This document shows, in pieces, positions 6,565 to 12,900 of a stretch of 12,900 nucleotides of DNA (position 1 is the first letter of the stretch; every line of letters begins with the position of its first letter). The translations under genes were made by a program, and so were the position numbers. The DNA is from an uncultured Eubacteriales bacterium (GTDB lineage Bacteria > Bacillota > Clostridia > Oscillospirales > CAG-272). The notes below the pieces were generated by a model. It searched no databases. It saw only the letters and a program-made list of their open reading frames with translations, and was not told where the DNA came from. The DNA is taken from positions 1 to 12,900 of the forward strand of contig URPL01000039.1 in assembly GCA_900549725.1 (NCBI GenBank). The letters are read 5' to 3'.

Positions 6565-6639
6565 TATTTTGTTCCTTTCTTATTTTGCGGGCTGCTCTTT
6601 CCGAAAGAGCGGCGATGGTTTTTCGCGGTTCGGAACAAT

Positions 6640-6682
6640 AAAAAAAGCCCCGTCCCGCAACACTGACGTTTGCTGGGACAGG
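6640..6682 (-). terminator. Regulated terminator of the T-box leader
   Basis: On the minus strand CCTGTCCC-A-GCAA pairs with the later TTGC-G-GGAC-GGG run, followed by GCTTTTTTT. It competes with the antiterminator that includes the T-box bases just upstream. It sits about 75 nt before the trpX start. Confidence 0.85.
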
Positions 6683-6928
6683 AACAAATCCTGCGGTACC
6701 ACCCGGCTTGACGAACATTCGCCCACCTTTGCGCATACTGACATATGCAGACCTTTGTTTACGGAGAGCCGCACTCCGTCTTTCATACTCGGAAAACGCA
6801 CCCGGCGCTTTTCTTTTCCGATCGCCCTCGAAAGCCCATTCCGCTTCGCTGTTTCTGCCGCGCTCCCACCGCCCGCGGCTCTCTTGGAGAAACGATGCAA
6901 AAAGCGTACTCACTCTTTCTCATCGGTT
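6640..6928 (-). promoter_or_regulatory. T-box riboswitch leader, tryptophan (UGG) specifier
   Basis: The minus-strand leader carries the diagnostic T-box GGGTGGTACCGC (complement of 6694-6705). Stem I is closed by CCGAT (complement of 6922-6926) with ATCGG (complement of 6818-6822). It contains an AGTA S-turn motif, a distal AGAGAG/GGTG loop pair and, on its 3' side, GGAATGGGC, where TGG (complement of 6836-6838) sits at the specifier position. The terminator with its T run follows the T-box. Uncharged tRNA-Trp pairing with UGG and with the T-box bulge should favour the antiterminator and switch the importer on. The specifier was assigned by eye from its position, so the amino acid is likely rather than proven. 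Confidence 0.92.
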
Positions 6929-6934
6929 TAGAGC

Positions 6935-6963
6935 ATTATAGCACGAAAGGGGGACCTTGTCAA
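6935..6963 (-). promoter_or_regulatory. Consensus promoter of the T-box/trpXYZ operon
   Basis: Minus-strand TTGACA (complement of 6958-6963), 17-bp spacer, TATAAT (complement of 6935-6940). The start would lie near 6928, directly before T-box stem I. A perfect promoter is expected when control is by attenuation. Confidence 0.9.
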
Positions 6964-6989
6964 CACTCTTTTTCAAAAAAATCGCTTCG

Positions 6990-7018
6990 TTGACAAAAAT
7001 TTTTCGGTTGTGTATAAT
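6990..7018 (+). promoter_or_regulatory. Consensus promoter of the orphan solute-binding lipoprotein gene
   Basis: TTGACA (6990-6995), 17-bp spacer, TATAAT (7013-7018), followed after ~22 nt by the gene's AGGAGG. Its -35 is only 26 bp from the -35 of the divergent T-box promoter, so a regulator bound between them could affect both. Confidence 0.9.
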
Positions 7019-7047
7019 GGAACCGACGGGAAAAGGAGGAAAAGCGC

Positions 7048-8526
7048 ATGCGGAAGAAACAAATTGTTTCATTGTTTGTGCTCTTTGCTTTGGCAGGGAC
7101 TTTGCTTTGCTGCGCCCGGGCGGACACGCCGCGGGAAGAAGCGACAACCGCAGAAAAATCACGGCAGGTGCCGCAAAGCCTTGTCGGGCTGGATCTCGGC
7201 GGGCGGGAATTCACGCTTTGCGTCGCTTCGGAGGGCTGGGGTTGGAGCGGCGAGGATCTTTGGCGCGCGGAGGACCGCAGTCTTGCGGGCGACCCGATTT
7301 ATGACGCGGTGATGCAGCGTAATCTTGACCTTGCGGAGCAATACGGGATCGTGATGCAAAAGCCGTGGGGCATCGGGCTGTATGACGGCGCGTTTTCCCG
7401 CATTCTGCAGAGCCTGCAAAGCGGGGACGGCGCTTTTGACGCTGTTTCCACCAAGGCGGAAAGCTGTGTGCGCCTTGCCCTCGGCGGATATCTGACCGAC
7501 CTTGCAGCGCTTGCTTCCGTTCACCCGGAAAATCCATGGTGGGATGAGAAAATGGTGCGCGACTGCACGTTTGGCTCCCATCTTTATTTTCTGGTCGGAG
7601 AATACAGCCTGTGCGATAAGGAGGCGACCTATGCCTTTGCGTTTCACAAAGGGCTGTATGATCAATACAAGGACGATCCTGCCTTCGGCGCCGACGGAAG
7701 GAGCCTTTATGAAATCGTACAGCGCGGGGAATGGACTTTTGAAAAGATGCTGCAAATGGCAGATTATATCGGAAACGATCTGGACGGAAACGGCAAATAC
7801 GATGAAAACGACCGCTACGGGCTTTGCTATGAGCAGACAAATTATGTCGGCTTTCTCGGCGCGGCGGGTATTCGCCTTGCCGGGGTAAACCGCGGCGCGG
7901 AGCAGCCGTTTTCCCTGCAGTTTGCAAGCGAAAAGACCTTTTCTCTTTGGCAGCGCCTGACGGAGATGGCGCGGTCAAGCGCAACATTCAATTCACATTT
8001 TGAACTGAACGAAAAGCGCTATTCCATGTTTTTCTCGGGACGGATTTTATTCTTTTCCGAATACATAAGAACCATGCTCGGACTGCGCAATGCCGCAGCG
8101 GATGTTGCGTTCGGCATTGTGCCGTTTCCGAAATATGACAAAGCGCAGGCAGAGTATATCTCCCCCGTGCACGAATACGGCACAAACTTTTTATGTATTC
8201 CCGCGGCAAATCCCGCAGCGGAGGAAACGGGTGCAATTCTGGAGGCGCTGAATTATGAATCTATGCGCACACTTACTCCGGCGTTTACCGAAAAGCTGCT
8301 GGTGGGGAATTTAACGCGCGACGAGGAATCGGAGCCGATGCTCTCTCTGATTTTTTCCTCCCGCAGCTATGATTTCGGCTTGATCTGCAATCTCGGCGGA
8401 TTTCATGAGCCAACGCTGCTGCGGATGTTTAATGCGGCTGATCCGTATATCGCATCGCGCTATGCGGCATATGAGCCGCGCATGCGGGCGGACCTTGAAA
8501 AGCTGACGGCTTTGTTTGCGAAATAA
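7048..8526 (+). CDS. Extracellular solute-binding lipoprotein with EF-hand-like calcium loop, orphan
   Basis: A 492-residue lipoprotein resembling family 1 extracellular solute-binding proteins (usually carbohydrate importers). The signal peptide (MRKKQIVSLF...) ends at LLCC, with Cys21 or Cys22 as the lipid site; the -1 Cys is unusual. Residues 244-255 (DLDGNGKYDEND) form an EF-hand-like loop with acidic residues at 1, 3, 9 and 12, preceded by WTFEKMLQMADYI, a combination common in such binding proteins from Clostridia. AGGAGG at 7034-7039 places the ATG. No permease or ATPase for it is nearby: the flanking trpXYZ has its own binding protein and the opposite direction. The ligand is unknown. 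It could serve an importer encoded elsewhere or act as a sensor-type surface protein. Confidence 0.85.
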   Translation: MRKKQIVSLFVLFALAGTLLCCARADTPREEATTAEKSRQVPQSLVGLDLGGREFTLCVASEGWGWSGEDLWRAEDRSLAGDPIYDAVMQRNLDLAEQYGIVMQKPWGIGLYDGAFSRILQSLQSGDGAFDAVSTKAESCVRLALGGYLTDLAALASVHPENPWWDEKMVRDCTFGSHLYFLVGEYSLCDKEATYAFAFHKGLYDQYKDDPAFGADGRSLYEIVQRGEWTFEKMLQMADYIGNDLDGNGKYDENDRYGLCYEQTNYVGFLGAAGIRLAGVNRGAEQPFSLQFASEKTFSLWQRLTEMARSSATFNSHFELNEKRYSMFFSGRILFFSEYIRTMLGLRNAAADVAFGIVPFPKYDKAQAEYISPVHEYGTNFLCIPAANPAAEETGAILEALNYESMRTLTPAFTEKLLVGNLTRDEESEPMLSLIFSSRSYDFGLICNLGGFHEPTLLRMFNAADPYIASRYAAYEPRMRADLEKLTALFAK

Positions 8527-8568
8527 AAAACGGTGCCGCAAGGGAAAAACCCTTCGGCACCGCCGTTT
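8525..8568. terminator. Bidirectional terminator between convergent genes
   Basis: CGGTGCCG-C-AAGGG (8531-8544) pairs with CCCTTCGGCACCG (8550-8562), one bulged base, loop AAAAA. On the plus side GTTTTG follows; on the minus side a run complementary to AATAAAAAA gives a strong T tract. It serves the binding-protein gene and the dehydrogenase gene from opposite sides. Confidence 0.85.
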
Positions 8569-8573
8569 TGTGC

Positions 8574-9947
8574 TTAGTTTTGTCCGAGAATATCGCGCGC
8601 GACAAAGACGCCGCTTGCGGAGGCATGGGAGAGCGAATGGGTGATGCCGCTTCCGTCTCCGATGATATAAAGCCCTTCGTATTTTGTCTGCAGGCGGTCG
8701 TCCAGCTCGACCTCCATGTTGTAAAACTTCACCTCAACGCCGTACAGCAGCGTATCGTCGTTGGCGGTGCCGGGGGCGATATGATCCAGCGCATAGATCA
8801 TTTCGATAATGCCGTCCAGAATGCGCTTTGGCAAAACCAGGCTCAGATCCCCCGGGGTCGCCGCGAGGGTCGGGGCAACCAGGTTTTCTTCAATACGCTT
8901 ATAATTGCTGCGTCTGCCGCGGATAAGATCGCCGAAGCGCTGCACGATCACGCCGCCGCCGAGCATATTGGAAAGGCGCGCGATGCTTTCGCCGTAGCCG
9001 TTGCTGTCCTCAAATGGCTCGGAAAAATGCTTGGAGACAAGCAATGCGAAGTTTGTGTTTTCCGTCTGCATTTTCGGGTCTTCATAGCTGTGCCCGTTGA
9101 CCGTGACGATGCCGTTTGTGTTTTCGTTGACGACAATGCCATGCGGATTCATACAGAAGGTGCGGACATTATCCTCAAATTTTTCGGTGCGGTACACGAT
9201 CTTGCTTTCATACAGCTCATCCGTCAGGTGCGAAAAGACGACGGCGGGCAGCTCAACGCGCACGCCCAGGTCAACGCGGTTGGAATGCGTCGGAATTTTG
9301 AGATCGCGGCAAACGGTCTCCATCCATTTGCTGCCGCTGCGGCCGACGGAAATGATGCAATATTTGCAGGAAAACGCTTCTTTTGCTGTTTTTACGGTGA
9401 AGCCGTCTTTCTTTGCCTCCACCGATTCAATGGGGGTGTCAAAATAGAAATCAATGTTTTTTTTCAGTTCTGCATACAGATTTTGCAGGACTACATAGTT
9501 GATATCGGTTCCGAGATGGCGCACGGAGGCATCCAGAAGATTCAGCTTGTTCTGAATGCAGACCTTTTTGAATCTTGAGCCAGCGGTGGAGTACAGCTTT
9601 GTGCCCTTTCCGCCGTATTCCATGTTGATCTGATCGACATAGTACATCAGATCAAGCGCTTTCTTTTTGCCGATATGCTCGTAAAGGGTGCCGCCGAAAT
9701 TATTGGTGATATTATACTTGCCGTCGGAGAAAGCGCCTGCACCGCCAAATCCGCTCATGATGGAGCAGCTTTTGCAGTTGATGCAGGAGTTGATCTTCTC
9801 CCCGTCAATGGGACAGCGGCGCTTTTCCAGCGGATGCCCCGCTTCAAATACGGCGACGCTGCGGCTTGGCTCTTTCTTTTTCAGTTCATAGGCGGAAAAA
9901 ATGCCGCCCGGGCCGGCGCCCACGATTATGGTGTCGAAATGTTTCAT
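8574..9947 (-). CDS. FAD-dependent dehydrogenase, COG2509-like, with four-cysteine motif
   Basis: A 457-residue flavoprotein. The N-terminus has the dinucleotide-binding GAGPGG (10-15), then Cys45, Cys55, Cys58 and Cys61 ahead of SGFGGAGAFSDGK, and a C-terminal FAD motif (GLYIIGDGSGITHSLSHA). This arrangement fits the uncharacterised NAD(P)/FAD-dependent dehydrogenases of COG2509; the substrate is unknown and it should be cytoplasmic. The frame is open up to 10031, but MKHFDTIIVGAG is the natural start, with AAAGGA about 11 nt upstream. The start at 9977 lacks a ribosome binding site. The leader of about 100 nt from the promoter at 10058-10086 holds a 7-bp dyad (CATGCGG 10009-10015, CCGCATG 10026-10032). 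It is downstream of radC and could also receive its read-through. Confidence 0.9.
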   Translation of the reverse strand: MKHFDTIIVGAGPGGIFSAYELKKKEPSRSVAVFEAGHPLEKRRCPIDGEKINSCINCKSCSIMSGFGGAGAFSDGKYNITNNFGGTLYEHIGKKKALDLMYYVDQINMEYGGKGTKLYSTAGSRFKKVCIQNKLNLLDASVRHLGTDINYVVLQNLYAELKKNIDFYFDTPIESVEAKKDGFTVKTAKEAFSCKYCIISVGRSGSKWMETVCRDLKIPTHSNRVDLGVRVELPAVVFSHLTDELYESKIVYRTEKFEDNVRTFCMNPHGIVVNENTNGIVTVNGHSYEDPKMQTENTNFALLVSKHFSEPFEDSNGYGESIARLSNMLGGGVIVQRFGDLIRGRRSNYKRIEENLVAPTLAATPGDLSLVLPKRILDGIIEMIYALDHIAPGTANDDTLLYGVEVKFYNMEVELDDRLQTKYEGLYIIGDGSGITHSLSHASASGVFVARDILGQN

Positions 9948-10057
9948 GTGCAAATCAATCCTTTCGGGAGTCAACATGGCGGATCTGCAAAAGCGTTTGT
10001 TTTTGCTGCATGCGGCACTGTCCGCCCGCATGTGACCGCAATCGCAAATACCACAAT

Positions 10058-10086
10058 ATTATATCACTTTTCTCCCGCTTTTTCAA
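10058..10086 (-). promoter_or_regulatory. Promoter of the FAD-dependent dehydrogenase gene
   Basis: Minus-strand TTGAAA (complement of 10081-10086), 17-bp spacer, TATAAT (complement of 10058-10063). It lies in the gap after radC, so the dehydrogenase gene has its own promoter. The predicted start near 10050 leaves a leader of about 100 nt. Confidence 0.8.
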
Positions 10087-10116
10087 GAGCAAAAAGCCTC
10101 AAAGCGCAAAAACCAG

Positions 10117-10836
10117 TTAAAAAAGCTGATAGGAAAAATCGTCTGTTTCAATGCGGTGCAGATTTTTTCCGGCAACGATGATATGCCCGCGAAAAAGAAA
10201 ACCGGCTGCGTTGAAAGCGCGCATCATTCGCTTGGTCAGCTCATAATCTTCTCCGGAGGGGATGGCGATTCCGTCCGGGTGGTTGTGCGCGCAGAGCACG
10301 GAGGTTGCATTATGAATTGCGGCATAGCGGATCATTGCCTGAATATCGACAATGGCATAATCGTTTGCATTTGAGGAAAATTCGAATTTTCCGTTGAGCT
10401 GGTTCTGCGCGTTGAAGGTCAGAAGCAGCGCCGCTTCTGTGTGGCGGGCGGTATAATAGTTGATCAAAAAACGGTCGACATTGGCATAATCCACCACCTC
10501 AACCGGGTTTTCCGCCTCGCTTTTCCGCACCTCATAGCGCGCGATTGTGGCGGAAAGCAGCGTGAGATAAATCGCGGTGGACTGCCCGATGCCGCCGATT
10601 TGCGAGAGAGTGTCCGCATCGGTTTCAAAGATTTTTTCAAAGGAGCCGAAGGTATCGAGCAGCTCGTGTGCCTGCTCGTTGGTATTGCGCCGCGGAATGG
10701 CATAATAAAGCAGCATCTCAAGCAGCTCATGATCGGCAAAGCCGTCTGCCCCCGAGGAAAAGAACCGCCGGCGCATCCGCTCTCTGTGATCTTGGTGCAC
10801 ATTTTTCTTTTTTGGATTTTTCGGGTCCTGCGCCAT
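10117..10836 (-). CDS. radC: RadC-like JAMM/MPN+ protein
   Basis: A 239-residue RadC-family protein. An N-terminal helix-hairpin-helix-like part (about 30-100, with IGGIG at 80-84) precedes a JAB/MPN domain. The metal-binding JAMM motif is HNHPDG (His184, His186) with PSGED ending in Asp197, so zinc binding is likely kept; most relatives have HNHPSG. The name is historical: the link of RadC to DNA repair has been withdrawn in E. coli, and the true role is uncertain. The frame opens at 10860, but the first eight codons contain the ribosome binding site (AGGGGG, 10847-10852), so MAQDPKN at 10836 is the start. Its promoter is at 10873-10901, and no clear terminator follows. Confidence 0.92.
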   Translation of the reverse strand: MAQDPKNPKKKNVHQDHRERMRRRFFSSGADGFADHELLEMLLYYAIPRRNTNEQAHELLDTFGSFEKIFETDADTLSQIGGIGQSTAIYLTLLSATIARYEVRKSEAENPVEVVDYANVDRFLINYYTARHTEAALLLTFNAQNQLNGKFEFSSNANDYAIVDIQAMIRYAAIHNATSVLCAHNHPDGIAIPSGEDYELTKRMMRAFNAAGFLFRGHIIVAGKNLHRIETDDFSYQLF

Positions 10837-10872
10837 GATGCCGTTTCCCCCTTTTTGCAAAATACCACGAAT

Positions 10873-10901
10873 ATTCTACACGAATCCGGAAAAATCGTCA
10901 A
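10873..10901 (-). promoter_or_regulatory. Promoter of radC
   Basis: Minus-strand TTGACG (complement of 10896-10901), 17-bp spacer, TAGAAT (complement of 10873-10878), leaving a short leader to the start at 10836. Each hexamer has one mismatch from consensus. Confidence 0.75.
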
Positions 10902-10987
10902 GGGAATTTTGTGATTTTATACAATTTTCCTTGGGATCCGTCTTTTATTTTTTGCGAAAAAAACAGAGACGATGCGCCTTAAAGCGA

Positions 10988-11016
10988 TTGACAAACGGTG
11001 CAAAAAGCAGTATAGT
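10988..11016 (+). promoter_or_regulatory. Promoter of the DUF975-HAD operon
   Basis: TTGACA (10988-10993), 17-bp spacer, TATAGT (11011-11016), followed by AAGGAG at 11031-11036 and the ATG at 11046. The leader is short, about 23 nt. Confidence 0.85.
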
Positions 11017-11045
11017 TTTGGTACAGAAAGAAGGAGTGAATTGTT

Positions 11046-11648
11046 ATGTCAAGAAAAGAACTGAAAACGGCTGCAAAGCAGCTTATGGGGAAGAATTATT
11101 GGCCGCTGCTCGGCGCAATTTTGGTCGCGGGCGGAATTTTGGCGGCTGCCTCCTATGCCGGCGCGGTCGGCGCGGTTTTTGTCGCGCCCGTTTCGATGGG
11201 GCTTTTGTGCTATATCGTTTCCATGGCGCAGGGGCAGCGCGCGGCATTTTCCACGCTGTTTTCCGAGGGCTTTCGCGGTGAATATTATCTGCGCCGTGTG
11301 GGCGGAATTGCCTGGATGTATCTGTTTTCGTTTTTGTGGTCGCTGCTGTTTTTTATCCCGGGCATTGTAAAGAGCTATTCATATGCGCTTACCCCGTATC
11401 TTTTGGCAACGCATCCAGAAATCGGCGCAAAGCAGGCGCTGAAGGTTTCCATGAAGCTGATGAACGGGAAAAAGGGCGAACTGTTTGTGCTGGATCTGAG
11501 CTTCCTCGGCTGGATTTTGCTCAGCGGCCTGACCTGTGGCGTGCTCTCGGTCTTTTATGTTTCCCCCTACCAGACGACGACGAAAACGCTTTGGATGCGT
11601 CAACTTGTCGCGCAGGCTGAGGCAAACGGCGAGCTGACCGCGGAATAA
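11046..11648 (+). CDS. DUF975 family integral membrane protein
   Basis: A 200-residue membrane protein of the DUF975 type. After a basic, amphipathic start (MSRKELKTAAKQLMGKNYW) there are hydrophobic segments at about 20-60 (two), 88-110 and 148-172. The loop SYSYALTPYLLATHPEIGAKQALKVS and the stretch ELFVLDLSFLGWILLSGLTCGV are the family's characteristic parts. Function is unknown; the family is widespread in Firmicutes. AAGGAG lies 9 nt before the ATG. The HAD gene follows after 25 nt without a terminator, so the two are probably cotranscribed, though a shared function is not evident. Confidence 0.9.
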   Translation: MSRKELKTAAKQLMGKNYWPLLGAILVAGGILAAASYAGAVGAVFVAPVSMGLLCYIVSMAQGQRAAFSTLFSEGFRGEYYLRRVGGIAWMYLFSFLWSLLFFIPGIVKSYSYALTPYLLATHPEIGAKQALKVSMKLMNGKKGELFVLDLSFLGWILLSGLTCGVLSVFYVSPYQTTTKTLWMRQLVAQAEANGELTAE

Positions 11649-11673
11649 AACGCACAACGGAAAAGGAGAAGAA

Positions 11674-12291
11674 GTGAAAAAGGGCATTCTTTTTGATATG
11701 GACGGAACCCTGTGGGATTCCGCAAAAACCGTTGCACAGGCATGGACCGATATTCTGCATCGCGTGGAGGGCATCGACCGCGTTGTGACCGAGGAGCAGA
11801 TCCGCGGCGTGATGGGCCTTACCATGGACACCATTGCGGATATCCTCTTTCCCGATCTGCCCGAGCGGGAAAAGCTGCTGCGCCGCTGCTGCACCCTGGA
11901 AAACGAATACATCGCGCGCGAGGGCGGACAGCTGTACCCCGACCTTGAAAAAACATGGCAGGCGCTGCAGAAAAAAGGATATCATCTTTACATCGTGAGC
12001 AACTGCCAGGCAGGCTATATCGAGGCATTTTTGCAGAAATACGGCTTTGCGAAGTATTTCGAGGATACGGAATGCTTCGGCAATAACGGCCTTTCCAAGG
12101 GAGAGAATATTGCGCTGGTCGTGCGCCGCAACGGGCTGGACAGCGCAGCGTATGTCGGCGATATACAAGCCGATTATGATGCGGCAAAGCAGGCGGGCGT
12201 TGCATTTTATCATGCTGCCTACGGGTTCGGAACCGTTCGCGAGCCGGTGCCGCGCCTTGGCTGCTTTGCCGATCTTGCAAAGCTTGCATAA
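11674..12291 (+). CDS. HAD superfamily hydrolase, phosphoglycolate phosphatase-like
   Basis: A 205-residue HAD phosphatase with GTG start, supported by AGGAG at 11664-11668. Motif I is FDMDGT (nucleophile Asp8, acid Asp10), motif II VSN (Ser at about 109), motif III the Lys in GLSKGEN, and motif IV GDIQADYDAA, which holds the metal-binding Asp residues. The cap lies between motifs I and II and is small and helical (C1 type), as in Gph/PGP-like enzymes. The likely reaction is hydrolysis of a small phosphate monoester in the cytoplasm; the substrate cannot be read from sequence. It is second in the operon with the DUF975 gene and is followed by a strong terminator. Confidence 0.92.
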   Translation: MKKGILFDMDGTLWDSAKTVAQAWTDILHRVEGIDRVVTEEQIRGVMGLTMDTIADILFPDLPEREKLLRRCCTLENEYIAREGGQLYPDLEKTWQALQKKGYHLYIVSNCQAGYIEAFLQKYGFAKYFEDTECFGNNGLSKGENIALVVRRNGLDSAAYVGDIQADYDAAKQAGVAFYHAAYGFGTVREPVPRLGCFADLAKLA

Positions 12292-12306
12292 ACCGTGAAA
12301 AAAGAA

Positions 12307-12342
12307 ATTCCCGCTCCCATGCACGGGGGCGGGGATTTTTTT
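12307..12342 (+). terminator. Rho-independent terminator of the DUF975-HAD operon
   Basis: A 12-bp stem with two G-U pairs (12307-12318 with 12325-12336), loop ATGCAC, followed by a run of seven T (12336-12342). The A-rich left flank (12297-12307) may let it also serve the short minus-strand frame ending at 12352. Confidence 0.88.
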
Positions 12343-12351
12343 GAAAAAACC

Positions 12352-12570
12352 TTATGCGATTTCTTCCCGGCGCGGTCGAGAGGCTGCAAGCCCGTTTTTG
12401 TGCAGCAAAACGGCGCCGACGAAAAGGGCGCCTTGCCCGACGGTGTTGACGCCTTCGGCAATCCAGTTCATTGCGGCATTGTCAAAATTGCGGGAGGAGA
12501 GATAGCCCATGCCGAAATTAAATTGTTCCCCGACCTTTGCGGCAATTCCCACATCGTGGCAAAATTGCAC
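12352..12570 (-). pseudogene. Short unrecognised reading frame, possibly a C-terminal gene remnant
   Basis: A 72-codon frame (GTG at 12570, with a stop a few codons upstream in the same frame). It reads plausibly as protein: mixed composition, a hydrophobic run GVNTVGQGALFVGAVLLH near the end, then a basic tail ending RPRREEIA. It stops ten bases from the HAD terminator, as a convergent gene would. There is no ribosome binding site before the GTG, and the GC-rich codon style stops abruptly upstream where the DNA becomes AT-rich. I do not recognise the family. It is either a small gene or, more likely, the 3' end of a gene cut off by an insertion or deletion near 12575. Confidence 0.35.
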
Positions 12571-12682
12571 CAGATGTAATTTTTACAGGGTCAATTGGCG
12601 TATTTGTAGTGAAATATTTGTGACACTCTGTACATTGATAAAAAGCGATAATTATAAAATAGTGCTTGGGTTTGTTATTACA

Positions 12683-12793
12683 TCAAATATCATTCAGCAT
12701 TAAAGAAAATACTGTAAATCTTCTCCTGGTTGCAGTTCGGAGAAGCTCTAACCTGGAATTATTAATGAGTGTCAAAACATTTTTTATTTTCAT
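12683..12793 (-). CDS. 36-codon small reading frame with good ribosome binding site
   Basis: The frame begins MKIKNVLTLINNSRLELLR and is preceded by AAAAGGAGATTAGAA, giving an AGGAG about 8 nt before the ATG. The frame also opens 11 codons earlier, at an ATG after GAGGTTGAAAA. The product would be a small basic peptide (TRRRF near the middle). Nothing in it is recognised; it could be the start of a broken gene whose frame is lost after LMLNDI. Confidence 0.3.
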   Translation of the reverse strand: MKIKNVLTLINNSRLELLRTATRRRFTVFSLMLNDI

Positions 12794-12835
12794 TTCTAAT
12801 CTCCTTTTCTCGCAAATATCGATCATTTTTCAACC

Positions 12836-12898
12836 TCAATGCGCAAAAATCAAGGGATAAACCCCTGGTTCTTTAACAAATATCGGCGCCCCGCGACT
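12836..12898 (-). pseudogene. Possible fragment of a phage antirepressor (Bro-N type)
   Basis: The minus-strand frame entering from the window edge reads SRGAPIFVKEPGVYPLIFAH before a stop. This resembles the part of Bro-N antirepressor domains that normally continues with SRKPEAK after the LIF. If so, the gene is cut short here. Only 20 residues are visible, so chance similarity is quite possible. Confidence 0.2.
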
Positions 12899-12900
12899 CT

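Larger units (their letters stand above)
12571..12900. other. AT-rich stretch with no confident gene
   Basis: Base composition drops sharply compared with the genes to the left. I see no promoter of consensus quality, no RNA gene and no terminator. The only coding signals are the 36-codon minus-strand frame at 12683-12793 and a possible fragment at 12836-12898. CAAATATCG occurs twice (near 12813 and 12870). It looks like the border of a decayed mobile element. Confidence 0.5.

Noticed and set aside
4576..6666. A plus-strand open frame of nearly 700 codons opposite the importer genes
   Set aside because: It runs antisense to the permease and binding-protein genes, which have family motifs, ribosome binding sites and tight operon spacing. 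Its translation is low-complexity, rich in Gly, His, Arg and Cys, without domains, and is a by-product of GC-rich codon bias.
7211..7987. Minus-strand frame of 258 codons opposite the solute-binding lipoprotein gene
   Set aside because: It is Arg/Pro/Ser-rich with no motif or ribosome binding site, while the plus-strand gene has a perfect promoter, AGGAGG and signal peptide.
8568..9578. Plus-strand frame of 336 codons opposite the flavoprotein gene
   Set aside because: The minus strand carries clear FAD motifs at both ends; the plus frame has no promoter and reads as a mirror of GC-rich codons.
11521..12324. Minus-strand frame of 267 codons opposite the DUF975 and HAD genes
   Set aside because: It spans two well-supported genes and the terminator stem, and its translation has no recognisable domain.
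1..12900. CRISPR arrays, tRNA genes and complete insertion sequences
   Set aside because: I looked for regularly spaced repeats, tRNA-like TTCGA-N-TC arms with acceptor stems, and transposase motifs, and saw none.

Overview
The window looks like chromosome of a Gram-positive, anaerobic member of the Clostridia, probably close to Oscillospirales/Ruminococcaceae. The reasons are the 23S rRNA 3' end of Firmicutes type, a T-box riboswitch, textbook sigma-A promoters (several TTGACA-17-TATAAT), strong AGGAGG ribosome binding sites, a membrane-anchored HtrA, many lipoprotein signal peptides, and DUF5067, DUF975 and COG2509-type genes. The organism assignment is inference from gene content and style, not from a search.

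Layout. Positions 1-29 are the tail of a 23S rRNA gene, followed by the operon terminator (104-134); no 5S gene lies between them. At 287-1126 there is a tyrosine recombinase with a complete catalytic set. Just downstream lies what I consider the main discovery: a segment of about 240 bp bounded by 20-bp perfect inverted repeats (1153-1172 and 1416-1435). It contains a perfect consensus promoter that now points left, away from the next gene. This has the anatomy of an invertible promoter (phase-variation switch) next to its likely recombinase. The controlled gene would be the DUF5067-type lipoprotein at 1471-2007, and the sequence shows the OFF orientation. A remnant of an S-layer homology (SLH) domain sits after the lipoprotein gene, which suggests the locus has switched or lost a surface-protein gene.

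Positions 2360-3667 encode a membrane-anchored HtrA-type serine protease with a PDZ domain. On the minus strand, 6564 down to 3770 is a three-gene ABC importer operon (lipoprotein, permease, ATPase). It is preceded by a T-box leader whose specifier codon reads UGG, so it is best called a tryptophan importer (trpXYZ). A divergent strong promoter drives an orphan solute-binding lipoprotein (7048-8526) with an EF-hand-like calcium loop. After a shared bidirectional terminator come two minus-strand genes: an FAD-dependent dehydrogenase of the COG2509 type (8574-9947) and a RadC-like JAMM protein (10117-10836). Divergent from radC is a probable two-gene operon, a DUF975 membrane protein (11046-11648) and a HAD phosphatase (11674-12291), ended by a strong terminator.

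The last 550 bases are different. They hold a short unrecognised minus-strand reading frame, then an AT-rich stretch with a 36-codon frame behind a good ribosome binding site and a possible scrap of a phage antirepressor at the very edge. This looks like decayed or mobile-element border DNA. The rest of the window reads as ordinary, tightly packed chromosomal genes.
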